DNA of 64,000 bases, taken from NCBI GenBank assembly GCA_025094145.1, contig JALLLS010000034.1, forward strand, positions 186,001 to 250,000, read 5' to 3'. This stretch comes from Spinellus fusiger (lineage: Eukaryota > Mucoromycota > Mucoromycetes > Mucorales > Phycomycetaceae). The stretch's first letter is position 1. The number at the start of each line of letters is the position of its first letter. This document shows, one piece after another, positions 1-12,000 of this stretch. A program made the translations under genes and the position numbers. The notes beneath the pieces are model-generated. The model made no database searches. It was not told the DNA's origin and saw only the letters and a program-made list of their open reading frames with translations.

Positions 1-1413
1 CTGCTTCTGTTGACACTGTGGCTCATCACCAAACCACAGTCTTCTCTTCTTACCCTACAGTCACAGCAGCACGAACGCTACCTTGCGTATCTCCCTCACT
101 CTGGTCTCTCCAACCAACGCATTGAACTTGCCAATGCCCTTGTTCTTGCTGCTCTGTTAAACCGTACGCTTATTGTTCCTCCTGCTCTGTTGGGGAATGT
201 CGTAGGGTGGATGTCAAGAAAGGACTTGGCAGACCACCTCAGCTGGCTCACCACACCCAAGGACTTTCAAAGTATCTGCCAGCCACCCACACCAGGGCTA
301 TGGCGTAGTTATGTAAGAAGAAGCCGCTGTGAAGAATACACTCATTTTGGTGCCATGGCATGGACAGACCTCCATGACTTTACATCTCTTGCTCCTCATG
401 TTCGTATCCAACACCATACAATAGTCTCCTTGCCTGCTCTTCAAAGGACACTTGGACTGACAGATAAAGACACATGGGTGCACAGTGACCGACAACTGTA
501 TGACTGGAGACTGTACCAAGACCCTAAAGAAGCCAAGGCAGTCATGAGCAACGGGTCTAACTATGTGGACTCCTTTACAGGCCGACATTACTACAAAGTC
601 ATGGATCTTGACCCATGGCAGCAGCGTCCTGAGCGTCTGCTTCAGTTGGGAGGTGTGTTTGGCAGCACACGACTAGTACTTCGTCATCCTGAACATCTTG
701 CTCTCCAACGCACAATTGCTCTTGCCCTTCATTACCGCAGAGACACACCTCTGGGGACAACTGTACAGGCTATTGTGGATCATTTGGGAGGGGTGGGGAC
801 ATTTCTTTCTCTTCATTTTCGGACGGGGGATGCACCCTTCCGTAGTCAATTGGGAGGTAATTTAGAGACCATGATTCGTACTATGGCTGCCATGACAGGT
901 GCACCGGTGATGCTTCCTGCCGACACTGCTCCTAAAGATAAAAACACTGCTACAGACAGATCTTTGTCTTTCTGGAGACTCAGCGCCATCCAGTCCCAAC
1001 CACGCTTCCACCTCACACCGCCCCGGGACCTCACTAGTCTTCCTTGGGCTGACTTTTGTAGTGGAGTGCCTGCAAATAGATCCATCGCAATGGATTCCAT
1101 CAATGCACGGGCCCTTGTCTATATTGCCACTGACTATGAAAATCCACGTGGCAATGAGAGTCGGCTGTTGCCATGGTACGATCATTTCCCATGCACCGTC
1201 ACTCTCCAAGACATTCCTGTGTCTCTTTTGGATGGACTGGATCAAGTGAAGGATGTTGTGGATCCTACCAAATCCCTCCGATCTTTCCTGCTGCCCCTGG
1301 TAGATGCTATGGTGGCCGCTCATGCACGTGAGATTCTGACGACGCCACGGTCAACCTATTCACGCTACATTGCTTCATTGAACCAGGCATGGGTGCCACG
1401 GGATCCCGAGTGA
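1..1413 (+). CDS. O-fucosyltransferase-like (CigA-type) protein, 5' end cut by the window
   Basis: A single open exon runs from base 1 to a TGA at 1411-1413, so the true start lies outside the window. The first visible residues (LLLLTLWLIT) are hydrophobic and look like the end of a signal anchor, suggesting a type II Golgi/ER membrane enzyme. After a short stem comes HSGLSNQRIELANALVLAA, the conserved N-terminal block of GDP-fucose protein O-fucosyltransferase-like proteins of Mucoromycota. FLSLHFRTGDAPF resembles the HxR(x)GD-type donor-binding motif. About 470 residues are visible, near the usual family length. The likely role is glycosyl transfer in the secretory pathway; acceptor and sugar cannot be told. 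A second family member lies at 7026-8636 on the same strand but has three exons and a different motif set, so the two are not a recent duplication. Family fairly sure, exact activity not. Confidence 0.75.
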   Translation: MLLLTLWLITKPQSSLLTLQSQQHERYLAYLPHSGLSNQRIELANALVLAALLNRTLIVPPALLGNVVGWMSRKDLADHLSWLTTPKDFQSICQPPTPGLWRSYVRRSRCEEYTHFGAMAWTDLHDFTSLAPHVRIQHHTIVSLPALQRTLGLTDKDTWVHSDRQLYDWRLYQDPKEAKAVMSNGSNYVDSFTGRHYYKVMDLDPWQQRPERLLQLGGVFGSTRLVLRHPEHLALQRTIALALHYRRDTPLGTTVQAIVDHLGGVGTFLSLHFRTGDAPFRSQLGGNLETMIRTMAAMTGAPVMLPADTAPKDKNTATDRSLSFWRLSAIQSQPRFHLTPPRDLTSLPWADFCSGVPANRSIAMDSINARALVYIATDYENPRGNESRLLPWYDHFPCTVTLQDIPVSLLDGLDQVKDVVDPTKSLRSFLLPLVDAMVAAHAREILTTPRSTYSRYIASLNQAWVPRDPE

Positions 1414-2410
1414 CTTTTATAAGTGATGTTTAGAGGAAGAGGAAGAGGAAGAGGAAGAGGGAGGACTGTTTATTCTCCCCCACTGTTCTTATGAGCATAA
1501 GAGTGTGTAGAGTGTAGAGTAGCCCTAAGAAGTGAAGGGTTGGCCTTAGGCTTTGTTAGCCAGTGGATGAGTGGCAGCAATAGCAGCAACCATGCGGTAC
1601 AAGAAATAAAAGAAACACTGCATTATGAGGTTAATAGACTCTTCATCAACAGCCACTTACAAAGACATGGAACACAGCCTTTACAGCATACACTCTTTTG
1701 TAAGCAGACAGAGTGCGGAATATCTCTGTAGGGTCGAATAAGTAATTCTTCTTTAGGATACTAAAAGAGAGAAGTGAGTTAGCAGTCCACAACAGTCCAC
1801 AGCAGTCCACAGCAGACTACATTACCGAGAACAGTGAAAGACAAACAAAGGCAACTGGATCAAAGCAGCAATCCAACTACTGCACACTACAAACAAGAGG
1901 AAAAGAACACACTGTACTGCCATATCTGTCAAGGCATACTAACAACAGCAGAGGATGAGGATGAGTCCACACTATCAGCTTATTCAAAGAAAGAGAACAA
2001 GACTTGCCTTGTTCAGACTTTTGCAGAGGTCAATGGGGTTAATGTAATCACACTCCAGATCCGCCATCATCACAATCTGTTTCTGTTTGAGTCACTGTAG
2101 GGTCTACGTCACTTACAAAATAGATACTGCTAAAGAGCAATAGACCAGAAACAACAACAGAACATGCGAACAAAACAATCTCACTCATAATAAAGAGCAG
2201 CAGAGAAAAGCAGCAGAAGAATAAATCAACGCGTGGGTCGTATATTGAATGCAAGAATTGAGTTTTTTTATTTTATTATTATTATTACTATTACTATTAT
2301 TTATTTGTTTATTTATTTATTTATTATTTATTATTTATTATTTATTTGTAGGATTCCTTTCTTCTTCTTTCATTTGCACATCTACTATTCTACAGGTCTA
2401 TCCAATAGTA
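1414..2410. other. Intergenic spacer with simple repeats
   Basis: This spacer separates the first gene from the 3' end of COX16. It holds a (GGAAGA)n purine tract just after the stop codon (about 1432-1463), a three-unit CAGTCCACA-type repeat (about 1784-1813) and a long A+T tract of ATT/TTTA units (about 2262-2350). Short open frames exist, but none shows a recognisable domain or splice structure. Confidence 0.6.
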
Positions 2411-2978
2411 CTAGGCATCTACTCCACGAGGACGCTCGATGCGAATAGGCTCCCACTCTTCCTCCTCTTCTGTTTTGGCCTGGAGTCGCTACAAGCAGTG
2501 TTTTTATCCCATCCCCTATTCCCCATCCCCTATTCCCCATCCCCTATTTCCTATCCTCTATTCTCCATTCTCTATTCTCCATTCTCCATTTCCTTTATCT
2601 CTCCTATCTCGTGGCACTCCATACAACACAACCACTTACCCAGTATTCTTCCTGCAAACTCAGTTTTCGTCTGTTCTTGTCCATTCCCAGGGCTTCTTCC
2701 TTTGCCACCTAAGCAAACAACAACATTCTCATCAATACTCCTTTCTTTTAATAGAAAAAGACAGTCCACTCCTCCCAGTCCACTTTGATACACACTTGCG
2801 TATGTCGCATGTCTCTATGGTCATAGCGTGTCTGTGTCAGTTGCGCCAATCCAAACGACCCTCCCACCATAACAGTTAGAAAGGGAAGTCCAAACACCAA
2901 AAAGGGATGTTTTCTTGCTTTGGCAGCGAGAGGCGCTAATGAGCTCCTACCCCACGGTTTGGACTGGAAGGTAGGCAT
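2411..2978 (-). CDS. COX16: COX16, cytochrome c oxidase assembly protein, 3 exons
   Basis: Three minus-strand exons join in frame: 2978-2796, 2708-2640 and 2488-2411 (TAG), giving 109 residues, the usual COX16 size. The first exon encodes MPTFQSKPWG and then HPFLVFGLPFLTVMVGGSF, a single inner-membrane segment, followed by TQTRYD, the most conserved block of the family. Exon 2 supplies KNRRKLSLQEEYW and exon 3 RLQAKTEEEEEWEPIRIERP, the typical COX16 C-terminus. Donors are GTGTGT and GTAAGT, acceptors TTAG and GTAG; both introns are phase 0. COX16 is an inner-membrane protein that helps mature COX1/COX2 during complex IV assembly. No separate presequence is visible, as usual for the family. 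A GA-rich tract lies directly upstream of the start codon. Confidence 0.9.
2505..2590. repeat. Pyrimidine-rich minisatellite inside COX16 intron 2
   Basis: Imperfect tandem copies of CCCCTATTC / CCATTCT units occupy much of the second COX16 intron (2489-2639), which is why that intron is long (151 nt). Confidence 0.7.
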
Positions 2979-2982
2979 AGGT

Positions 2983-3030
2983 GAGAGAGAAAGAGAAATA
3001 GAGAGAAAGAGAAATAGAGAGAAAGAGTGT
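2983..3030. repeat. GA-rich tandem repeat upstream of COX16
   Basis: About three copies of an AGAGAAAGAGAAATAG-like 16-bp unit lie immediately 5' of the COX16 ATG (minus-strand gene), in the 5' UTR or promoter. Confidence 0.65.
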
Positions 3031-3257
3031 GAGGAAAGGAGAATGAAAAAGTATAGGATTAAGCCACGTTCATTGGACAGTTTCTGTCTCTGTCTTCACA
3101 CCAGGAGAATGTCTGACTTTTAAACGGTGACATTTTCTTCTTTTTATGTCGGAGAAAATATTTCTTTGTGTGTATCGGTGTTTTAAAATCAAAAGGTTGA
3201 TGGACATCCAAATAAATATTTCCTTTTGTAGTATACCTCACTATCAAATTGTATTAT

Positions 3258-3512
3258 TGTCGTGAAGACATTTTCCATATTTGGATGGATCACTTCTTTT
3301 GGAATGAGCACTCATTTATTACCAAACTAAGAAGGAGACTCTATCGAATATCAAGGGATGTCGATAGTTCATAGCATTTCGATAGTTAACCCCTGAATAT
3401 ATACCATTAGAAAAAGTATAAAAGACGTAGTAATTCCATTTAATAAACAACAGAGTTTAACTACACGTTCTACTGTTCCGTATACCTTTGGCCTAAAAAC
3501 CCAAAGACGACA
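3258..3512 (+). mobile_element. Solo LTR (family A) with target-site duplication
   Basis: This 255-bp insertion is absent from the homologous site in copy B (about 26566-26580, read on the minus strand). It starts TGTCGT and ends ACGACA, a canonical TG..CA terminus with a 6-bp inverted repeat. The flanks duplicate TTAT, or ATTAT if the last A is assigned to the flank. Inside are a TATA-like GTATAAAAG and an AATAAA, as expected for an LTR. A more diverged relative lies at about 12262-12515. Confidence 0.8.
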
Positions 3513-3716
3513 TTATCAATAAAATATAGTGTTGATGAATAATATTATTTATTATAATACTATAGCTATTGCTGTTCTAGATGTATTCCTTATTGCAATA
3601 GAATATACACCCTGAAATCATTATGATTTTTTATTGGGAGATAGATAGCATTAGAGACTATACCCTAGACACTCTAGACACTCTAGACACTATAGAAGGA
3701 AGAATAGACCACCTAG

Positions 3717-3956
3717 TGTTTTATCCGAACTAAAGAATAAAGAGACTGATAGATGACAGGACTTTATCCAAGAATAGATTGCTTTTTATTTAGTGGAATG
3801 GACAACTCTTTATATACTAATCAATTGCCATAGTTACACTTATGTATCTCCTATAGTTGAGTTTACACACATGGCCCTAATTACTTATCATTATTGATGC
3901 ATTTGACTGGTGCTACTTATGTTAGACATGTCTCTGTATTGACTCTAGATACAACA
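3717..3956. mobile_element. Second solo LTR-like insertion with 5-bp duplication
   Basis: This 240-bp insertion begins TGTT and ends AACA and is flanked on both sides by CCTAG (3712-3716 and 3957-3961). The matching site in copy B (minus strand near 26370-26385) reads CCACCTGAGACTGAC without the insertion, close to the expected empty site. Its orientation is unclear. Confidence 0.75.
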
Positions 3957-5400
3957 CCTAGGACTGACTTGAGAAATAGTCTTAGCCTATATAGTAACAG
4001 AAGAGTGTATTAGTAATAATTCAATCAAGAGAGATAGTATGCTTACCTTGCACTTAATACTTGTCTTGAGAATAATAAGCCATATATCATCTATTAAAAT
4101 AAGTCAGTACTATGTCTTGTGAATTACAATGAGCTCATGTCCAGATGAAGATACTTTATCTTTTCTACTTCGAGAATAGCCTTTGGTAGTGTCTATCACT
4201 TATTTTTATTGTTTTCTTTGTTAATAATAGCACATTACCTTGATCAGTTATGCTCATCTTGACGAGTATTTGAGTGTTAACTTGTATGGACAGTGTATGA
4301 AATAACAAGGTAATAATAACAAGACCAAGAGTAGGAATTTCTCTCTCTCATTATTCTGGTGATTTATACACTTTAGCCTATACTTTCCTAGAGTAAATTA
4401 AGTCTAAAAACTCACCCACTTTCTAATCTCAATTGAAATCCTGTTTGCCATGTCTATCTCTACCATCAGATTCAATAAAATACACTCCTAAATCCATGAA
4501 GTTGAAAGCTACTTATGTTGTTTAGTGTTTTATACACTATTGGATCTGTACATAATTTGGCAAATTTAAAGTATCTAAAACACTTTTCTCTTTAACATTA
4601 CTCCCTTCTTTATATCTATAAAATTGAAGATATGTATGTGCATAGAAAACCCACGGGATTCACAGTTTTTATTGATAGAAATATAAACATTATGCTTTAA
4701 CACAATTTCTTGGTTTTCAAATCACGGATTGAATGAATGGCATATGAAAACCAATTATAAAACAGAAATAGTATAAAAAGAAAAAGGTCAACTCGTCTTT
4801 ATTTTATTTTCTTCATGGAACCTGCTCTGAAGATGATAGCAGTGAAGAACTCAATCACTAGTATTGAATGGAAACCGGGTTGTCCCTGTCAGGATATAAA
4901 TCTTCAACAGTCAATTGTGAAAGGTTTGCAAGATACCTCGAGGAGAGAGCCAAAATTACTCCAGTATTGCATAACTATTATTCAAATAAAGATACTCCTG
5001 CTGTGGAAACCCAGAATATCAACAGTTTACTCCCATTACATAGAATGAAGCCCTTGAGTCTTATTAATTAACAAAAACCAGACAAACATCTAGCTAGTAG
5101 TAGCTAATCCACCAAAACATCAGAAATTAATCTGGTGTAATTATCACTACACTAAACTAAGATACAGATAAGTCTTTTTTTGGAACCATACTACATTTCT
5201 ATACTCTATTTTATTTCCTAAGAATGGACCAATACTTTCTAAAAACAGTGTAGCTATTGCTAAAATAAGCAAGCAGAGTTTGAAGTATCATATTTACACA
5301 TCAAAAAGGCATTTTAAAATATATTAGCCAATTAGAGAAATAGTTATTTCATTCTCCATGTATCTACTTTTATATCCCAAGAATCTTTGGGTGTGTAGAA

Positions 5401-6800
5401 TAGACATATTCAAACTTCTTTAATTACCTGACCAATCCTGTGCATCTTGGAAGATAAAATCAATCACTGTTTCATAAGTCATTCACCGCGTGTAGATGCG
5501 TAAGAAAAAGTAAAGGAGTAGAGTTAAGCTTTTGCACACAGAGAAGAATCCACTATTCTATTTTATCTGTTCTATTTCGTCTATTCTTTGTTAAAAGTGG
5601 TTTTATGCAGGGATATTATTTTGACTAGTATTTTATTATATTTTACTCTTTCACTTATTACACGTTTCCCATTTTCATCTTTAACCATCTCCTGCACTCT
5701 TGAGGAAAATGAGAGTGCAAAAATCTACATTTTGCCTGTCCTACTCACTCTTGGACTCATACAGCCAACATCATTGGTCCTAGGCATGTCTACTTTCATT
5801 CAAAGTAAAGCCTATTTCTTCTTATTCCAGAATGAATGAATAAATAAAATAGAAAGATAGACAGATCAATAGACATGATTCTTTTTCTTTTCTTTTAGTG
5901 AACACATCTCTGGATGAATATAAAAGAGAGACGGGGTTCTATTCTGCTGTGGATCTTCAAGAACATAGGCTAATAAAACGTCAATCTAGTCCATAAATTA
6001 GGACCTAGAAATGTATAGGTCAATAGGTGGGTTATGGAGACAGAAATTAATGCTGTGGTGCCCAAGAATATTCTTATATTAAAAACAAGTCACGTGCAAT
6101 GATCAAATGGAAAACGGGTTCTTGCTCAGATACTGTTGTCTGAGATGAGCCTCTGTTCTACAAGAGAAGCAGTGCTAAATGTCCATCCATAGAATCCCAT
6201 ACAATTCCCTCCTTCTTTCTCTCCTTTTCATTTGTATGGATACCCTAAAAGAAGCAGATCAACCTATACAGTCAGGTGAGGGGAATCAGGTGAGAAGAAT
6301 CCCAAGGAAGAGGCCATGACTGATATGGGACACTAAGAAACAAGACAGAGTGGGTTAGGCGGCTGTTGTAGAATGAAATTGGGTTGTGCTTCAAAAAGAG
6401 AGGACAAGAAGAGAGGGCAAAGAGAATAAGAACACAGCCATCCACCGAATGACCTCTACTATCTTTTTTATTTAAAGAACTGCTTCTCTACCTGTCTAGA
6501 GTCCATTGGAGAAGAGAAAAAGGTGCGGAGATGTCCATGGCAACGCACGTTGTTCTTACATTGATATCCAATAAAGAATCATTCCAAAGAGAAACAGTAG
6601 TGATTCTGGGAATAGAATGAGAAAATCAACACATAGAATAAGGCACCTTTCTTTGCCTGTCCACCTTCTCCTCACCACCCGCCAATCCACTCTGCTGTTG
6701 AAGAATTATCCATTGTTCTCCGGGACTCTTTATTCTTCTTTGTATGTATCCATGGCAACCCTCGACCATCCACCCTACGCCACTCTATCATTTGTTGTCA
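5401..6800. other. Intergenic, no gene recognised
   Basis: AT-rich spacer with only short unrelated open frames. The stretch from 6100 on is less AT-rich and is probably upstream regulatory sequence of the gene at 7026, but I see no defined motif before the TATA elements near 6833 and 6909. Confidence 0.5.
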
Positions 6801-6908
6801 AGGGAAACCACCCCTTTTCGCCGTTTTAAATTTATATAAAGGAATATCAAATAAAATACTCCACCTTGTTTTCCCTTTATTTTTTTCCGTGTCCTCTACC
6901 CACCACTC

Positions 6909-6914
6909 TATAAA
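6909..6914 (+). promoter_or_regulatory. TATA-box candidate for the 7026 gene
   Basis: TATAAA followed by CGGGGG lies 112 bp before the ATG. An alternative TATATAAA is at 6833-6840. The nearer one leaves room for a short 5' UTR. Confidence 0.45.
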
Positions 6915-7025
6915 CGGGGGTTTTAGCAGGTGTATCAGTCGCACAGTTAAAGATCAACAATAAATAGGACAAACAGAACCCATTCAACTCTCCCCTTTCT
7001 ATCCTTTCCTTTCCTTTATTAGCCA

Positions 7026-8636
7026 ATGGCCTTTCGTAACGGAAAACCCATACAGCGCTACATCACTGCTCTCTGTTTTCTATTCCTGTTTGCCTACTGG
7101 TCAGGCACTCGATTAAGGAATACAGTGACTGTAGAAGAAAGAGTCAGCGATCTCGAATACAGTCAACCTATTCAACACAGCCAACAGGACGAGAGAGTAC
7201 TGAAAGAAATACCCATTGTCACACTCCCTGTGGATGAGCAAGTAGCGACAATTAACCGAAAGTACTGTGGCCGGGATGAATGTCGCTTTGTTCTGCCTAT
7301 TACAATTACAGAACAAGGTAAGAACAAAGAAAGAACAAACCAAAACCAAAGAAAGAACACTCACTCTGTCTCCCTCTGCTATAGAATCCAAAGCACAGGA
7401 GCACTTTCGTCAAATTGCATTCTTGTCAGGCAAATTAGATCGTACTATTGTGCTTCCCAACGTAGGCAGCTCTCACTTGGGCGCCTGTCGTGTCAGTCCC
7501 TTTAGCTTCTATTACTCCCATGACTGGTTAGACAAGAATGCCCACTTCTTCAACTACATCACCTTGGACAGCTTCAATGCATGGCTCAATGAGCGTAGAG
7601 CAATGAGTCAGCCACCAATAGGCCAGGAGATATTTGTAGAAATGAACCCACAATCACACACTATGGAAAAACCAAGCAACTGCTTCAGAGACCAAATGAA
7701 CATGGATCGTCCTCCTGCTCAGTTCTTTTTGGATGACCCAGAAGATAAAACCCATAGAGAAGGAAACTACACTGCCTTGTTATTGGACGCCATGGGAGAT
7801 AGAGAGAGACACATAGACTACTTGAAACACACCCACTCCTCCAGAACAACACCTGTGCCTAGTGTAGAAGTACTTCATCTGTTCTATGATCGAAGGTAAG
7901 GCAGTGTGTGCAGTGTGTGCATTAGATAAAAAGATATTAGATAAAAAAACAGTATATAAAATGACTCACCTATCTCTCTATTCACAGATTCTCTTTTATT
8001 GAAGATCCTCAAGTCAATGTTCCCCTTTCTTATAGTGCAACATGGGTGGCTATAGCAGACGCCATTGCTACCCAACTCTACCCATTTGTTGCTGTTCATT
8101 GGCGCATGGAACGCCTCGAACCTGTCAAAAACATGGTCCCTTGTGCCACAAGTCTCGTTAAGAAAGTGCGAGCATTGATTCAGCATGAATCTCTTCCTGC
8201 CACACCCAACATCTTTTTACTCACAGACTACCCACACCTCCTCACCTCCTCCAAAGCAAAACCCGAGTCCATGTCATTTCGACTGGACGAATTGCGCCAA
8301 GAACACCACGATGCTGTACGTTATGTGTATGAACGACTCAATGTCACTCTTACCACCCTCGACAAGGGACCTAACTATATTCCCTACGACGAGTTACCTG
8401 CCACCCATTGGAATATCCTTCCTATCAAGCCTACCATGTTCCCACCAGATAAGAGTGTGCTTGGAATTGTGGATAAGTTGGTGGCTATGAAGGCACAGTG
8501 GTTCTTTGCTGGGAAACCTTCTGTCTGTGGTAAAGCAAGTAGCTTTACACGGCGTATTGTTGCCGAACGACTGGCTTCGTATACGCGCGGAGATCCTCAT
8601 GTATTATCCCCCCTCACCACATTTGATCTTCCATGA
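7026..8636 (+). CDS. O-fucosyltransferase-like (CigA-type) protein, 3 exons
   Basis: Exons 7026-7317, 7385-7895 and 7988-8636 join in phase (GTAAG donors, ATAG and ACAG acceptors) into 483 residues. Near the N-terminus YITALCFLFLFAYW is a single signal-anchor segment after a short basic cytoplasmic tail, giving a type II membrane topology. QEHFRQIAFLSGKLDRTIVL followed by a GACRVSPF block is the donor-domain opening seen in Mucoromycota O-fucosyltransferase-like proteins, and FVAVHWRMERLE is the conserved HxR region of the sugar-nucleotide pocket. It is expected in the Golgi or ER, transferring sugar to secreted or wall proteins. A TATA-like element lies upstream. It is a distant paralog of the gene at the window start. 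Sugar and acceptor are unknown. Confidence 0.82.
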
Positions 8637-8736
8637 TCATCATGCTTGTATTTTTTCATTTGATTGTTCATGTCATTCATTTTTTTTTGTTTTTTTTTAT
8701 CATCACTTTGGACAATATAAGAGTGTTATTATGTAA

Positions 8737-8742
8737 TTGTTG

Positions 8743-8774
<32 letters not shown>

Positions 8775-8782
8775 GGTGGTGG
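8737..8782. repeat. (TTG)n-(GTG)n compound microsatellite
   Basis: About eight TTG units are followed by seven GTG units, in the 3' flank of the 7026 gene. They create Gln/His-run open frames on the other strand that are not genes. Confidence 0.85.
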
Positions 8783-8970
8783 CAGGAGAAGATAGAGAAA
8801 GAGAGAAAAGGGGCTGGTGGGGCATTGTAAGGCAGAATATGGGAAAGGGTGGTGTATAGTGGCATGGATGGATGAACGGTGCTATAGGATTGTATCGACT
8901 TTAGAACAATTAAAATAGAGTATACAATGATATGCTATACACTAATATAAATTAGTACATGATACAGCAC

Positions 8971-9095
8971 AATAGCATAAAATAGTATAAAATAGCATAA
9001 GATAGCATAAGATAGTATAAAATAGCATAAGATAGTATGAAATAGCATAAGATAGTATGAAATAGCATAAAATAGTATAAGATGGTACAAAATGG
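8971..9095. repeat. Decamer minisatellite
   Basis: About twelve tandem copies of a 10-bp unit, AATAGTATAA / GATAGCATAA, with point variation between units. There is no spacer structure, so it is not a CRISPR-type array. Confidence 0.8.
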
Positions 9096-12000
9096 AGTCA
9101 TCCTAAGGTGTCATAGAGTACTGTAAGGTGTCATAGGCACTGTAGAATATGGTATTGCATAACTTAATAGGTCGTGTGATATTACAAGAGCTTATATAAT
9201 ATCGTGCAATTTGTTATGGGTTTGTATTCTGTTATAGATTTGTACTCTCTTATGAGTTTGTACTCTCTTATGGGGTATGGTAATGAATAATGTATATTTA
9301 CTATAGGAGATTGGACAAAGATAAGATATCTTAAATTGATATAGAATGGTCTACTGTAGAATAATATTAAATAATAATAAAAACTTATGGAGATGTCACC
9401 TACTTTGAGGAGAAAGATATCTTTTGTTCGGCTTATCAGTTGTTGTTGTTCTGACTACAAGCTATAGGGTGTTGGATGTTAGTTTTCATTTTGGCAGATA
9501 CACAATAAAAATAGTTAGATCAGTGATCCAGTACGTTTTGTATCCACTGCTACTATGACAAAGCAATGCACAAATATGATAAAGATCTGTCTATACTATT
9601 TATGTACCCGGTTCTTAGTTTATTTATTTTTGTTTGTACTCTGCTATGCCATGGATGTCGGTAATTATTAAGTCTGCCCATTAAGGTATTAAGATGTTTC
9701 TTGTTTCAAATGTAAAAGATGATCTATAGAGCTGTAGCCATCAAATTATAGATAGAACAATGAAAAGGTATCGAGTAGTTTGAAGATCTAACCTTGTCAT
9801 TCAAGAGATGGACTGTTCGTTTGGGGTACGCTTTCACGGTGAGTTGCCTATGGACAATGATGGTCATTGGTTAAGAATATATATCTCAATTGTTATATGC
9901 ACCTCAATAGTGATGCATATCGGCATGCCATGTTCCAACGGATATGTAGCCCATTCACCGCTACATCTCATTAACTATCATTAATCATTGACAGCAGATG
10001 GGCCAAAAGGGCGAAATGTTCATTGTTCAACAAACAATCCCTTAAACATGTACTGTTTGTCCGGTTAAACACCATCAAACCCATCGGCAAATAAAATAGT
10101 AGATAACCTTATTGTATTACTGAATTTGTACAAAAGTGAGCTTATTATCCATTATTACTAAAATTACATCAGAAAATAAAATAATTATCTAATGTCTCTA
10201 CTGATACAATAAAGGAATGATAGCACTATAAGCTTGGTAATCCTTGTCTTTTTATACCTACATTTCTATATTTTTCCATTTTATTTAGTCTAGTCTTTAT
10301 GGAGGCCATATAACAATTGAATATCTCTTGTTTATTTTGTTTATTTTGTTTATTTTATAAGACAGGCAGATGAGTCAACAGGGTAAAAAATTCCAATTTT
10401 CTGATCATTCTAAAAATGGAAATGGAAAGGACTCAATCACTCTCTTATATTTGTAGTGGGAAGAAATGTTGATTACAAGGATTTGGACTTGTTTTGGAAC
10501 ACCGCACGTGTATAGCCATAGACCATTGGACCCCATTATCGATGATAGATAAAGAAAGATAATAGACTAAGCTAATCGATGTTCAGGCTGCAGACTTGAT
10601 TGAATCCTTGAATTCAAGGGTGTTCATCTATTTTGTACTCATTGGCTTATGCATAGCGCCATTATCTTTCATTATATTATCATTCCTTTGCATCGCTGTG
10701 TAGAGTGGTATCGAAGGTCTGTCATAAAATATTAGAGTTTAAATTTCTCACTATCACTGCCCAAAACAGGCACAGCAAGGAAATGCCACTCCATAGGTGC
10801 TGTTTACTTGATGGACATTCGAATAAAAAGAAAAATAGAAATAGAAATAGAAATATGGCATCTCTTTCTCTATAGAACCATTGCTACAGCATCCCAAGAA
10901 TGTTTTTGCCTTCATCTTTTGATAAATTAAATTCTAATTTTTTATATTTTTTATCTGATATCCTATGACAAAGCCGCACCACAGAAAATAACTCAGTTAA
11001 AAGTCACTGTGTTAGGGTAAACAAAGGCTAGAAAAAGAAATGAGCGTCTCTTACGACTTAATGCTATGAGAGAAGTGGACTCTATAAAATGACAATCGCA
11101 TCCTCAATTATTGATGCCACTCTGATTGGATGAGATAGCTGTTCTCAGTTTAAATTAAACAAATGAAAGTTTTTTCTATGAGAATTGTCGTGAAAAAGTT
11201 GCCTTCACATGTTATTTAATACTTTCTCAAGTCCTATTACTGAGATAGTATTATAGAATCCATAAAAGGAAAATGTCTTATTATTTCTATTTGGCACTGT
11301 CATTCATTTTTTACATTATTTTTACCATGCATGGATTCTTGTGTTAGATTTCGTCTCTTTTGATCAGTTGTCATGGCAAATAAATAGCAGATGATTTAAC
11401 ATGCAAAGCATGCCTAAAAGTAGATCTATTCTATATTTATATATATATATAAACAAAAAAAATATTTTAGTGTGCTGTGTATGATACAGTAACTCATTAA
11501 AAGCAGATTGGATAATACCAAGAAAATCAATAGGAGAAACACACTCGATCTCGATTGTTCAGATAAAGTGAAAGAGAAAAAAGTTTGATTTTATAGCTGA
11601 GACTGATGTGAAATCGAGGGGGATTGGCATATCCAGTGTCACTTGGTTTAACATTCTATGCCTCATAGACCCAATCTCTGGTCTTGAGAAGTAGATGTTA
11701 TTCCAGAGTAGGATACCACAGGGGGTTAATATGCAGCTGTAGTGAGTCATATGAGCTATAGCCTACCTAAAGTTTGTATTAGAATGAATTGAATTGAATG
11801 AATAGGATCATTGATTTGTCAATAGGTGCATCCTATCGGCGGGTGTGAATGACTGTCTTCCATTGGCTTCTACTAGCATAATAACAATAATAAACTCTTT
11901 ATTATCCACAGTGGTAGCAAGAAAAAGGATTTTTTTAGTGGACATACTAAGCAATCATTTGTAATGCCCAGTGCTAATGCACAGTGGATGGTTTGTGCTG

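Larger units (their letters stand above)
3175..5400 (+). repeat. Dispersed non-coding repeat, copy A (inverted relative to 25540-26645)
   Basis: Several blocks match the reverse complement of about 25540-26645, including TTGATGGACATCCAAA, TAGTATACCTCACTATC, AATAGCCTTTGGTAGTGTC and TTTACACATCAAAAAGGC, in the same order. The copies have diverged by substitutions and indels. No coding capacity is visible in either. Copy A is longer because two LTR-like elements (3258-3512 and 3717-3956) have inserted into it. The repeat is probably a decayed mobile element or segmental duplication; its ends are only roughly placed. Confidence 0.7.

Noticed and set aside
2048..2448. Several overlapping hydrophobic frames near the ATT-rich tract
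   Set aside because: Phe/Ile/Leu runs come from the microsatellite; no splice or domain support.
8677..8865. Minus-strand open frame with His and Gln runs
   Set aside because: It is only the reverse of the (TTG)n-(GTG)n microsatellite; no domain or gene structure.
8971..9095. CRISPR-like regular repeats
   Set aside because: Units are directly adjacent with no spacers, and the genome is eukaryotic.
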